From the NCBI GenBank assembly GCA_905234455.1, contig CAJOIH010000001.1, positions 52,944 to 116,943 of the forward strand: DNA of 64,000 bases, written 5' to 3'. The position numbers and the translations under genes were made by a program. The stretch is from an uncultured Bacteroidales bacterium. Lineage in GTDB: Bacteria > Bacteroidota > Bacteroidia > Bacteroidales > F082. Positions within the stretch are counted from its first letter, which is position 1. The number at the start of each line of letters is the position of its first letter. This document shows positions 27,490-36,706 of the stretch, one piece after another. The notes under the pieces were generated by a model. It ran no database searches, was not told the DNA's origin, and saw only the letters and a program-made list of their open reading frames with translations.

Positions 27490-29562
27490 TTATTTTTCAA
27501 GTCGGATACGGGCGTCGACGGCGGTCACATAGCGCGGGTTGCCGAGCAGCGGGTTGAGGTCCATTTCGGCGATCTCGGGAGCGGCCTGCACGAGAGCGCT
27601 CACGCGGGCCACCTGGTCGGCATAGAGGTCGAGGTTGACACCCTCCTGGCCGCGTACGCCTTGCAGGATCTTGTAACCCTTAAGCTGCTTGAGCATTTCC
27701 TTGGCTTCGGCGGCGGTGATGGGGGCGAGGGTGCTTTGAACGTCCTTGAGCACCTCGATAAAGATGCCGCCCAGACCGAAGAAGATCTGGTGACCGAATT
27801 TCGGGTCCTTGATGGCGCCGATGTAGACGTCGATACCGTCGAGCATGGGGTACATCTCCACAGCATAGGTGTCCTTGATGGCCATCAGGCGGTCGAACTC
27901 TTTGCTCACGGTATCCAGATCCTTCACGTTGAGGGTCACGCCGCCCACGTCGCTCTTGTGCAGCGGGCCGACGACCTTCATCACCAGCGGCACATCCTTC
28001 GAGCAACCGACTTCCTTGGCGAAGGCGAGGGCGTCCTCTTTCTTGCTTACCTCAACGCTCTTCTTACGGCTGATGCCAGCGGCGTCAAGTAATTCATTGT
28101 AGTCGGCGATCTCCATGTAGCCGTCCTTGCAACGCTCCACGGTCCTGCGGATGCGGGCGACGTCGATCTTGGGCAGCTCTACGTTTTCGGGTTGGGGTTT
28201 CGGAGTGTTGTACACCTTGCAGAGGGCGTTGCCGAGCACGCATTCCTCGGGGAAGTTGATGCGGCCCTTGCTGATGAAGTCTTCGATTTCGTCCTTCACG
28301 TTGATGATGGAAGGCAGCACGGGGAAAATGGGCTTCTTGCAGGTCTTCATCTTCTCATCCAACAGGTCGTAGACCTCTTTGTTGCTGAACAGTCCGGGTG
28401 AGCCGAAGATGACCACGGAGAAGTCGATCTCATCGTACTCGTTTTCGACGGTGTCGATGATATAGCCGAGCTGTTCGGCGGTGCCGGTGGCGAGGAAGTC
28501 GATGGGATTACCCACGGAGGAGCCTCCGAAGAGTTTCTCGAGTAGGGCAGGGCTGGCAGGGTGGTCCTTCAACGGAGGGACTTCCATGCCGCCGTTGCTG
28601 AGCACGTCGGTGAGCATCACGGCGGGACCGCCGGCATGGGTGATCACTGCGCAACGTTTGCCTTTGATTTCGGGGTGCATGAACACGCCGCACACGGTGG
28701 TCAGCTCCTGACGGTTGTGGCAGCGTACGATGCCGGCCTTGCGGAACAGGGCATCGACAGCGGCGTCGTTGGTGGCCAAGGCACCGGTGTGGCTTGAAGC
28801 GGCACGTGAACCAGCGGCACTACCACCGCTCTTGATGGCAGCGATATGGCAGCCCTTGTTGATGAGGCTGCGGCTGTGCTTGAGCAGACGCATGGGGTCG
28901 CCGATCTTTTCCATGTAAAGCATGATGACGTGAGAGGACTTCTCGGGATCGAAGGTTTCGTCGAGGTGTTCGAGCACATCCTCGATACCGAGTTGGGCGC
29001 TGTTGCCCACAGCCCACACGCTGTTGAACTTCAGGCCATTGCTCATGCCGTATTCCTTAATGAACACAGCGGTTGCGCCTGAACCGGTGATGAAATCGAC
29101 GCCCTTGGGATCCAAAGTCGGGATGGGGGTGTCGAAGCAGCCAGCGTAATTCACGTTGAGGAATCCGGTGCAGTTGGGGCCAATCAAAGAGCCGCCGACG
29201 CTGTTGATGGTGTCGACGATATGCTTCTCAATGGCGGCACCTTCGGCGTTCTCCTCAGAGAAGCCGGCGCTGATGATGATGAAGCCTTTGCAGCCTTTTT
29301 CCTTGGCCAGCACATCAACGGTCTGGGCGCAGAACTTGGCAGCGATGCAGAGAAGGGCGCAGTCCACCTGCGGCAGGTCGTCGACCTTGGCGTAGCACTT
29401 CACGCCTTGCACCTCGGTTTCTTTGGGGTTGACGGCGTAGATCTGGCCTTTGAAGGGGCTCTCCAAGAGGTTCTTCAGCGACTTGCCGCCGGGTTTATGA
29501 ATGTCGGACGAAGCACCGCAAATGACGATGCTGCGAGGGTTTAGTAATTCTTTTGCAATCAT
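27490..29562 (-). CDS. ADP-forming acyl-CoA/acetyl-CoA synthetase (fused alpha-beta)
   Basis: NPRSIVICGASSDIHKPGGKSLKNL; SGGSAAGSRAASSHTGALA; ATP-grasp VGPLHKSDVGGVTLNV. Confidence 0.93.
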   Translation of the reverse strand: MIAKELLNPRSIVICGASSDIHKPGGKSLKNLLESPFKGQIYAVNPKETEVQGVKCYAKVDDLPQVDCALLCIAAKFCAQTVDVLAKEKGCKGFIIISAGFSEENAEGAAIEKHIVDTINSVGGSLIGPNCTGFLNVNYAGCFDTPIPTLDPKGVDFITGSGATAVFIKEYGMSNGLKFNSVWAVGNSAQLGIEDVLEHLDETFDPEKSSHVIMLYMEKIGDPMRLLKHSRSLINKGCHIAAIKSGGSAAGSRAASSHTGALATNDAAVDALFRKAGIVRCHNRQELTTVCGVFMHPEIKGKRCAVITHAGGPAVMLTDVLSNGGMEVPPLKDHPASPALLEKLFGGSSVGNPIDFLATGTAEQLGYIIDTVENEYDEIDFSVVIFGSPGLFSNKEVYDLLDEKMKTCKKPIFPVLPSIINVKDEIEDFISKGRINFPEECVLGNALCKVYNTPKPQPENVELPKIDVARIRRTVERCKDGYMEIADYNELLDAAGISRKKSVEVSKKEDALAFAKEVGCSKDVPLVMKVVGPLHKSDVGGVTLNVKDLDTVSKEFDRLMAIKDTYAVEMYPMLDGIDVYIGAIKDPKFGHQIFFGLGGIFIEVLKDVQSTLAPITAAEAKEMLKQLKGYKILQGVRGQEGVNLDLYADQVARVSALVQAAPEIAEMDLNPLLGNPRYVTAVDARIRLEK

Positions 29563-29570
29563 TGTTTGTT

Positions 29571-29605
29571 ATTTAAAGATTTAATATTCAAAGATTTAAA
29601 GATTC
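29571..29605. repeat. AT-rich direct repeats (AAAGATTTAA units)
   Basis: atttaaagatttaatattcaaagatttaaagattc; includes NUDIX stop codon. Confidence 0.7.
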
Positions 29606-30139
29606 TTCTGAAACAGTTCTAGGTTTTTTCTCTTTCAAGTGGAGCGAGGTGAGGCGTTCTTCGCAGTCGAGGAGGAGCTGGTAGTGGATCTTATTGAACT
29701 TGCCCTCGTCGCATAGCTTCTCGATCTCCTCGCGACTCAGCCAATGTACCGAGTCCACCTCTTCCTTTTGCAGGCGTAACATTTCCACGGGGACGTTGCT
29801 CTTGAGCATGTAAAGGAGGGTGAATTTATATCCGTATCTTCTGATTCTCAATAGTTTAAGCTCGCTTTGGGTAACGGAGAGGCCAAGCTCTTCCTTCAAC
29901 TCGCGTTGCATGGAGATGGTGAAGTCCATCTCGCCCGATTTCACGTGGCCAGCAGTGGTGGCATAATAGCCGCCTTTCGATTCGGAGACCTTCTGAATCA
30001 AGTACTTGCCTTCGTTGTTATGGATAAACACGGCTACGATGGGAATCATCAGTCCCTGCGGAATCATCTTCCCGCGTTCCACCGTTTGACCGGTGTACTT
30101 CAAATCGTTGTCGTATAAATCCAATAGTTCCATGCTCAT
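29588..30139 (-). CDS. NUDIX hydrolase
   Basis: GHVKSGEMDFTISMQRELKEELGL Nudix box. Confidence 0.85.
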   Translation of the reverse strand: MSMELLDLYDNDLKYTGQTVERGKMIPQGLMIPIVAVFIHNNEGKYLIQKVSESKGGYYATTAGHVKSGEMDFTISMQRELKEELGLSVTQSELKLLRIRRYGYKFTLLYMLKSNVPVEMLRLQKEEVDSVHWLSREEIEKLCDEGKFNKIHYQLLLDCEERLTSLHLKEKKPRTVSEESLNL

Positions 30140-30191
30140 ATCAAGAATTGCAAAAATACGAAATTCCTCTTTATAATAAAGACTTCTTTGC

Positions 30192-30199
30192 TAATTTTG
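30192..30199 (+). promoter_or_regulatory. -7 element TAATTTTG for MFS gene
   Basis: TAATTTTG about 24 nt before ATG at 30223. Confidence 0.5.
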
Positions 30200-30222
30200 C
30201 AGCCCGAAAACGAAAAGACATC

Positions 30223-31416
30223 ATGGAAGAAAAGCTTTTTAACAAAAATTACCTCTGCCTTTGCGCGGCTAACTTCCTGTTTTTCTTTTCGTTCTATCTG
30301 TTACTGCCAGTGTTGCCCTTTTTTATCATTGAGCAGTTTCATGGCAGCAATGCCATCATCGGCACAGTGATTTCATGCTATACCCTGGCCACCTTGGTGG
30401 TGCGTCCCTTCTCGGGCTACATGATGGATGCTTTCAAGCGCAAACCTTTGTATCTGTTGGCGTTGTCGGTTTTTACCGCAGTTTTTTGCGGCTATCCCTT
30501 TGCCGCCAGTATCACCATGTTGATCATCATTCGCGTGGTGCATGGGTTGGCTTTCGGGCTTACTTCGGTAGGTGGCAATACACTGGTCATCGACGTGGTG
30601 CCGTCAGAGCATAGGGGAGAGGGCATAGGCTATTACGGGGTCGCCAACAACATTGCCATGGCCGTGGGACCGATGGTGGGCTTGTTTGTTTATGAGCATC
30701 TGAGCTTCAATGCCATCTTCCTGGGATGTATGGGTTGCAGCTTCCTTGCAGCGCTTTTCGCATCGCGCATCCATACCAAGGTGCGTCCGCCCGTCAAGCG
30801 TCCGCCCATCTCATTAGACCGTTTCATCTTGATCAAAGGCTTGTTGGCAGGCATTTCGTTCACTTTGCTGGCTTTTGCCTATGGACAAATCTCCAACTAT
30901 ATCGCCCTCTATGCCAAGGAGATGGGGCTGACCATCAGCAGTGGATTGTTCTTTACCGTTTATGCAGTCGGACTGATTGCCTCACGTCTCATTGCGGGCA
31001 AGCGAATCGACCATGGTAAGGTCACCCAAACCATCGCTTTAGGCCTGGGAATCACGGTCTTTGCCTTGTTGGGATTGGGTTTGTGCCATTATGTCAACGC
31101 CATAGGCTCCACTTACACTGCAGTTGCTTTCCTTTTGATAGCGTTATGTTGTGGCTTGGGCTTCGGTGCGGCTTTCCCCTCGTTCAACACCCTCTTCATC
31201 AATCTCGGCACCAACGCACAGCGCGGCACGGCCACTTCCACCTATCTCACCACTTGGGATCTCGGCTTGGGCATTGGCATCTTCTCCGGTGGACTGTTGG
31301 CTGAGCATTTCTCGTTCGCCACCGCCTATCTGGTAGCTTCCGGCTCGGTGCTGGTTTCCTTGGTTTTCTTTATCCTTGTGGTGACTCCGCATTATCAGCG
31401 GAATAAAGTGAGGTGA
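30223..31416 (+). CDS. MFS transporter
   Basis: About 12 TMs; GYMMDAFKRKPLY loop; RGEGIGYYGVANNIAMAVGPM; start at MEEKLFNKNYL after promoter. Confidence 0.88.
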   Translation: MEEKLFNKNYLCLCAANFLFFFSFYLLLPVLPFFIIEQFHGSNAIIGTVISCYTLATLVVRPFSGYMMDAFKRKPLYLLALSVFTAVFCGYPFAASITMLIIIRVVHGLAFGLTSVGGNTLVIDVVPSEHRGEGIGYYGVANNIAMAVGPMVGLFVYEHLSFNAIFLGCMGCSFLAALFASRIHTKVRPPVKRPPISLDRFILIKGLLAGISFTLLAFAYGQISNYIALYAKEMGLTISSGLFFTVYAVGLIASRLIAGKRIDHGKVTQTIALGLGITVFALLGLGLCHYVNAIGSTYTAVAFLLIALCCGLGFGAAFPSFNTLFINLGTNAQRGTATSTYLTTWDLGLGIGIFSGGLLAEHFSFATAYLVASGSVLVSLVFFILVVTPHYQRNKVR

Positions 31417-31430
31417 TTTGGATTTTTGTT

Positions 31431-31438
31431 TATCTTTG
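31431..31438 (+). promoter_or_regulatory. -7 element TATCTTTG
   Basis: Matches TAnnTTTG; upstream of ATG 31459. Confidence 0.5.
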
Positions 31439-31458
31439 CAGTAACAATACCCTTCTTC

Positions 31459-32427
31459 ATGAAAAGATTTCTTCTCATTGTGCTGTTATTTGCAGCTTTC
31501 TTCCAATTGAATGCCCAGCCTTTGCTGGTGGGCTCCTACAACATCCGTTACAAAAATGCCAACGACAGTCTTCAGGGCAATGTTTGGACCAAACGTTGCC
31601 AGGTGATTTGCGACCAGGTGAACTTCATGGATCCCGATATCTTCGGGGCCCAGGAAGTGCTGTATCCACAGCTTCAAGATATGCTGAAAGCCCTTGACGG
31701 CTACAGCTATATCGGCATCGGTCGTGATGATGGCAAGAGGGCAGGTGAACACGAGGCCATCTTCTATAAGAAAGATAAGCTGAAACTACTCGACCATGGC
31801 GATTTCTGGCTCAGCGAAACGCCTGAGAAACCTGGTTTGGGCTGGGACGCCGCCTGCATCCGTATCTGCACCTGGGGTAAATTCAGCATCAACGATCCTC
31901 ACAAAGAGCACCACCGTCGCGGTTTGTTTGGCCGTGGTCCCAAACCCAAAGAAAAGGAGTTCTACTTCTTCAACCTCCATATGGACCATGTCGGTGTGGT
32001 GGCTCGCCGTGAAGCCGCTAAACTGGTAGTGGCCAAGGTGAGGGAGATCGCCCAAGGCGCTCCGGTCTTCATCACAGGAGACTTCAACGTGGACCAATAC
32101 AATGAGATTTACACGATTTTCACTGAATCAGGTCTTTTGAAAGACTCCTACGACGCTGCCCGCATCCGCTTTGCAGAAAACGGCACGTTCAATGCCTTCA
32201 AGACAGAATACTACACCACCAGCCGCATCGACCACGTGTTTGTCTCGCCCGAAACCCAGGTGGAAGCCTACGGTGTGCTTACCAACAGCTATTGGACTCC
32301 TGACGAGGATCCTGACAACACCCTCAAATCTTCCGACGCCCCACAGGAGATCTCTTTCGATACCTACATCCGCCGCAACCCCTCAGATCACTATCCTGTG
32401 TTCGTGAAGGTGGTCATGGGTAAATAG
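31459..32427 (+). CDS. Secreted endonuclease/exonuclease/phosphatase family protein
   Basis: Signal peptide MKRFLLIVLLFAAFFQLNAQ; GSYNIRY, GAQEV, FFNLHMDHVG, ITGDFNVD, SDHYPVF. Confidence 0.9.
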   Translation: MKRFLLIVLLFAAFFQLNAQPLLVGSYNIRYKNANDSLQGNVWTKRCQVICDQVNFMDPDIFGAQEVLYPQLQDMLKALDGYSYIGIGRDDGKRAGEHEAIFYKKDKLKLLDHGDFWLSETPEKPGLGWDAACIRICTWGKFSINDPHKEHHRRGLFGRGPKPKEKEFYFFNLHMDHVGVVARREAAKLVVAKVREIAQGAPVFITGDFNVDQYNEIYTIFTESGLLKDSYDAARIRFAENGTFNAFKTEYYTTSRIDHVFVSPETQVEAYGVLTNSYWTPDEDPDNTLKSSDAPQEISFDTYIRRNPSDHYPVFVKVVMGK

Positions 32428-32445
32428 CTCAGATTGGAGATTTGA

Positions 32446-32730
32446 TCACCGAATTTCTTCGAAATCGGAATAACTTCCTGAAGGACCTTTGGTTTCGATT
32501 TTGATGTCAACGACTTTTGAGTAGGGCGTTCCCTCACCACAGAGGATGCTGAAGCGGACCAAGTCGTCTTCCGCGCCTTCGGCTTCGATGTGGACACAGC
32601 CGTCATCGTGGTCGTTCTCAACGTAACCCACAACATTGCACTGCAGGGCATATCGGTGCACGTAACGCCTGAACCCGACGTTGAACACGCGGCCGTAAAT
32701 GCGGATGGAGTAGGCTTTTAGGTCTTTCAT
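32446..32730 (-). CDS. Acylphosphatase
   Basis: IRIYGRVFNVGFRRYVHRYALQCNVVGYVENDHDDGCVHIEAEG. Confidence 0.85.
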   Translation of the reverse strand: MKDLKAYSIRIYGRVFNVGFRRYVHRYALQCNVVGYVENDHDDGCVHIEAEGAEDDLVRFSILCGEGTPYSKVVDIKIETKGPSGSYSDFEEIR

Positions 32731-33497
32731 GGCTTTCTGCGTTGACGAACAGCCTCAAAGGTAACAATGGCAGTGGTGACCGACACATTCAACGAGTCGG
32801 CAATGCCATTCATGGGGATGATGATGTTCTGGTCGGCAGCCTCGACCCAGGCCTGCGAGATGCCAGTGGCTTCGGTGCCCATAACGAGGGCGGAAGCCTT
32901 ACGGAAGTCGGCGTCCAAATAATCGATGGAAGCCTTTAGGTAGGTGCAATAAATCGTGATGCCATGCTTCTTCAACCAGTTGATGCATTCCTCGGTGGAG
33001 CAGGCATACACCGGCACGCTGAAAATGCAGCCGATGCTGGCCCTGATTGCATTGGGGTTGTATAGGTCGGTGGCGGGGTCGGCCACGATGACGGCATCCA
33101 CTCCTGCGGCATCGGCAGTGCGCATCACCGCACCTAGATTGCCAGGCTTCTCAACGGTTTCCAACACAATAATCAAAGCGTTTTTGTTTGGTTTAAACTC
33201 ATTGATATTCTTGTATTTAGGTATTGCTACTGCAAGTAATCCATCACTACCTTCACGATAGGCGATCTTGTCGAAGACCTCCTCGCTGACAGTCTCAACA
33301 AAGTCGGCTTGGATGTTTAATGGCTCCCTTAATAGCGACTCGCAAACATAAAGCTGTTCGATGGTGAATCCACAAGCCTGTGCGCGCTCAATTTCGCGCT
33401 GGCCTTCGATTAAGATGCGATTCTGCTCGCGACGCTCAGAGGCTTTCTGCAGGCGCACGAGATTTTTTATCTTGGGATTTGTCTTGCTGGTGATCAT
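32727..33497 (-). CDS. SpoU/TrmH-family RNA methyltransferase
   Basis: LETVEKPGNLGAVMRTADAAG, ALVMGTEATGIS, IPMNGIADSLNVSVTTAI. Confidence 0.92.
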   Translation of the reverse strand: MITSKTNPKIKNLVRLQKASERREQNRILIEGQREIERAQACGFTIEQLYVCESLLREPLNIQADFVETVSEEVFDKIAYREGSDGLLAVAIPKYKNINEFKPNKNALIIVLETVEKPGNLGAVMRTADAAGVDAVIVADPATDLYNPNAIRASIGCIFSVPVYACSTEECINWLKKHGITIYCTYLKASIDYLDADFRKASALVMGTEATGISQAWVEAADQNIIIPMNGIADSLNVSVTTAIVTFEAVRQRRKP

Positions 33498-34381
33498 TGC
33501 TTTTGGGGTTTTAGTTGGGATAGTACCAGTCCAACCACCACCACCAAGATGCCAATGATCTTGAATGCCGTCATCTCCTCAATGGCGAGAAGATAGCTGA
33601 AAATGGCGGTGAAGACAGGAATGAGGTTGCTGTAAACGTTGGCACGTGAGGCGCCGAGCTTGCTGAAGGTGAAGGCCCACAAGGCATAGGCACCGGCGCT
33701 GCAAAAGATGCCTAGGCATATCAACGGGACGATATAACCGCCTACATTGGCGAAGTTGGACGGCTCAAACCGCTCCATGATAAAGACCATGGGAATGAAA
33801 TAAATCATTCCGATGATGTTCTGCATCCATGTGATAGTCAGTGGCTTATATAACTTGGTCAATCGGATCAAGGCGATGGAGTAGCCGACGGCTACGATCA
33901 CCGATCCACAAAGGAAGAGGATGCCTTTGGGCGAGGCGGTGAGCTCTAGGTTTTTGTTGAGCAACATGACAATGACGCCAGCGAAAGAGATGATGAACCC
34001 CACGATGTTCATGGGTGTGAGTCGCTCTTTGAGGAAAATACGTGCCGCAATGGGGGTCACCAAGGGGATCAGGGCAATGATGCCGGCTCCAATGACCGGG
34101 GAGGAGTTCTTCAGCCCATAACCTTCAAAGATGAAGTAGAGGAAGGGCTCGAACATGGCAGCCAATGCGAAAAGCCCAAGATGCTTCCGTTGGACCTTTT
34201 CGTTAAGGCGGAAGACAAAGAGTATGGCCGTGAGGAATATCGTAGCGATCACGAGGCGCAGGAAGATGGTGGCCGTGGGATTGAGGTTTTCGTAGACCTG
34301 GGTGGACCATACGAACGACATGCCCCAGAAGACCATGGCGACAATTCCTGCCAAATGAACGATAAACGATCTGTTTTTCAT
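33494..34381 (-). CDS. EamA/DMT-family transporter
   Basis: 10-TM pattern; FWGMSFVWSTQVYENLNPTATIFLRLV. Confidence 0.88.
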   Translation of the reverse strand: MKNRSFIVHLAGIVAMVFWGMSFVWSTQVYENLNPTATIFLRLVIATIFLTAILFVFRLNEKVQRKHLGLFALAAMFEPFLYFIFEGYGLKNSSPVIGAGIIALIPLVTPIAARIFLKERLTPMNIVGFIISFAGVIVMLLNKNLELTASPKGILFLCGSVIVAVGYSIALIRLTKLYKPLTITWMQNIIGMIYFIPMVFIMERFEPSNFANVGGYIVPLICLGIFCSAGAYALWAFTFSKLGASRANVYSNLIPVFTAIFSYLLAIEEMTAFKIIGILVVVVGLVLSQLKPQKQ

Positions 34382-34420
34382 GGCGCAAAAGTACGTTTTT
34401 TTAGGTTTGTTGCAACAATG

Positions 34421-34452
34421 TTGCTAATTTAGGCAAGGTTTTTGTAGATTTG
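34421..34452 (+). promoter_or_regulatory. Promoter TTG-21-TAGATTTG
   Basis: TTG 34421-34423 and TAGATTTG 34445-34452. Confidence 0.55.
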
Positions 34453-34503
34453 CAGCGAAAAATCGATAGAATTCAAAGTTTAATAGCTAAAAAATCCATC
34501 AAA

Positions 34504-35019
34504 ATGAAAAAGTTAAGTTTGATTTGCATGACACTGTTCGCGATGCTTTTCGCGGTGTCGTGCCGTGGGCCTCAAGGTCCCTCCGGACATGACGGACAGG
34601 ATGGCAATGCCAACGTTTGTTCCTCAACGGTGACCGTCAACCCCAACGATTGGTATTGGGACAACACCTCATGGCGTGTCGACATTGACTATCGCGCCAT
34701 CGACGCCAACATCACCGACTACGGCGCAGTGCTTGTTTACATGGACAACGGCAATACCTGGCGTCAGCTCCCGATGACCTTCTATTATTCCATCGAAGAA
34801 AATGGCGTGGTGAGTTACTATTCCTCATCGCTTGAGGTGTCGACCTACGACGAGGGTGTGAGCATCTTCTGGACTGAGAACGACTTCTACGACGGCTACC
34901 GTCCCGAAGAGCATCGCTTCAAGATCGTGGTGATCGCAGCCAGCGTCTTCCAACACCGCTCCGATGTGGACTACAGCAACTACGAAGCTGTGAAGGCCGC
35001 CTTCCAACTGGCCGACTAA
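34504..35019 (+). CDS. Lipoprotein with short collagen-like segment
   Basis: MKKLSLICMTLFAMLFAVSC-RGPQGPSGHDGQDG. Confidence 0.75.
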   Translation: MKKLSLICMTLFAMLFAVSCRGPQGPSGHDGQDGNANVCSSTVTVNPNDWYWDNTSWRVDIDYRAIDANITDYGAVLVYMDNGNTWRQLPMTFYYSIEENGVVSYYSSSLEVSTYDEGVSIFWTENDFYDGYRPEEHRFKIVVIAASVFQHRSDVDYSNYEAVKAAFQLAD

Positions 35020-35969
35020 CGCGCCCAGATGGTATAGGCCATAAACCCTGAAAAGGCAAGAAGCATCAAAAACCCTTCAAAACGGGAAAGCTTCCTGCCT
35101 TTTCCCGTAAATACGAAGAGCAACATCAACAGGTTGGCAAGGAAAAGAAAGCCAAGCGTGATGTTCATCTGACTGTCGAATTGCAAAGGCGTGATCAGAC
35201 CGCTGACGCCTAAAACAACGAAGATATTCAGGATATTGGAACCCAGGACATTGCCAATGGCGATGCCTGAGTTCTTTTTTGTAGCGGCCACAATGGAGGT
35301 GATGAGTTCTGGGAGGGAAGTGGCCATGGCTACGACCGTGAGTCCGATCATCGCCTCACTCATGCCCCAGGCTTTGGCTATGGTCTGCGCATTGTTCGAG
35401 ACCAGCTCGCCTCCGATATATAATCCCAGGATACCCAAAACCAGAAAGACGATCGTTTTCCACCAGGGCATCGGAATCTGGACCGCCTCCACCTCAGAAC
35501 TGGGCGATTCGTTTTTGACCATGGTAAGGTAAAGATAACCGCCAGCCATCAACAACAGTACGAGTCCTTCAATCCAATTGATGGTGTGGCTGCCGCCAGT
35601 GAAGAAATCATTGGCCATCAGAAACAAGGCAGCCGTAGCCAGGAAACCTGCGGGGATGTCCCTGCGGATGGAGATGCGGCTCACGTCAATGGGATAAATG
35701 ATGGAGGCTACACCCAAAATCAAGAGGATATTCATGATGTTGCTGCCGATGATGTTGCCGATAGCCAACCCTGAACTGCCCTTGATACAAGAGAATACAT
35801 TAATGATCAATTCCGGCAGGGAGGTGCCGAACGCCACGATGGTCAAGCCGATGATCAACGGCGACAGCTTGGCACGAATACCCACACTGGTAGCACCGTC
35901 AACGAGCCAATTGGCACCGAGTATCAATGCCACAAAACCGACAATCAGCAATAGAATCGGAATGATCAT
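35016..35969 (-). CDS. CaCA-family Na+/Ca2+ antiporter (YrbG-like)
   Basis: Duplicated GTSLPELIINV / ATSLPELITSIVAA and GNIIGSNIMNILLILG / GNVLGSNILNIFVVLG. Confidence 0.92.
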   Translation of the reverse strand: MIIPILLLIVGFVALILGANWLVDGATSVGIRAKLSPLIIGLTIVAFGTSLPELIINVFSCIKGSSGLAIGNIIGSNIMNILLILGVASIIYPIDVSRISIRRDIPAGFLATAALFLMANDFFTGGSHTINWIEGLVLLLMAGGYLYLTMVKNESPSSEVEAVQIPMPWWKTIVFLVLGILGLYIGGELVSNNAQTIAKAWGMSEAMIGLTVVAMATSLPELITSIVAATKKNSGIAIGNVLGSNILNIFVVLGVSGLITPLQFDSQMNITLGFLFLANLLMLLFVFTGKGRKLSRFEGFLMLLAFSGFMAYTIWAR

Positions 35970-36637
35970 ACGTTATAGTTTCGAGCGCCAAAAATCTTGC
36001 TTCCAATTCTGACCAAAGTGGCACCTTCCTCAATGGCAATGGGGTAATCTTCCGACATGCCCATCGAGACCTCCTTGAACTGGGGCAGGTCTGCGAAATA
36101 CTCTTTTTTTAGGGTGTCGAAAACCGTCTTCAGGTTCTTGAATTCCTTGCGAACTTCAGCTTCGTCATCAGTGAAGGTTGCCATGCCCATTACTCCGCAA
36201 ATACGAATATTATGCATTTGCTTAAATATATCTGATTCAAGCAGTTGTCGTGCTTCATCTAAAGTTAATCCGAACTTGGTTTCTTCCTGTGCAATGTGGA
36301 ATTGAAGAAGACAGTCGACCACGCGGTCGTGCTTTTTCGCTTCCTTGTTGACCGCCTCAAGCAAGTTGGCTGTGTCGATGCTGTGGATGAGGGTGACGAA
36401 GGGGATGATGTATTTGATCTTGTTGGTCTGCAGGTGACCGATGAAATGCCATTGGATGTCTCTAGGAAGGACTTCGTGCTTGTCGCGCATCTCAAGGGCA
36501 TGGTTTTCCCCAAAGATTCGCTGGCCGGCATCATAAGCCTCCTGTAAGTCGCTGACAGGCTTGGTTTTACTTACAGCAACCAGGGTGACGCCGGAGGGGA
36601 TGGTGGCTCTGATTTGTTCCAAATTTTCCTTAATCAT
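35966..36637 (-). CDS. YggS/PLPBP-family PLP-homeostasis protein
   Basis: LVAVSKTKPVSDLQEAYDAGQRIFGEN; WHFIGHLQTNK; SMGMSEDYPIAIEEGATLVRIGSKIFGAR. Confidence 0.92.
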   Translation of the reverse strand: MIKENLEQIRATIPSGVTLVAVSKTKPVSDLQEAYDAGQRIFGENHALEMRDKHEVLPRDIQWHFIGHLQTNKIKYIIPFVTLIHSIDTANLLEAVNKEAKKHDRVVDCLLQFHIAQEETKFGLTLDEARQLLESDIFKQMHNIRICGVMGMATFTDDEAEVRKEFKNLKTVFDTLKKEYFADLPQFKEVSMGMSEDYPIAIEEGATLVRIGSKIFGARNYNV

Positions 36638-36653
36638 GATCCATGAATTTTAG

Positions 36654-36686
36654 TTGCGCAAAATTACCAAATATTTCGTACTTTTG
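36654..36686 (+). promoter_or_regulatory. Promoter TTG-22-TACTTTTG ahead of ffh
   Basis: TTG 36654-36656 and TACTTTTG 36679-36686. Confidence 0.6.
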
Positions 36687-36706
36687 CACGCAAATTATTT
36701 TGAAAT

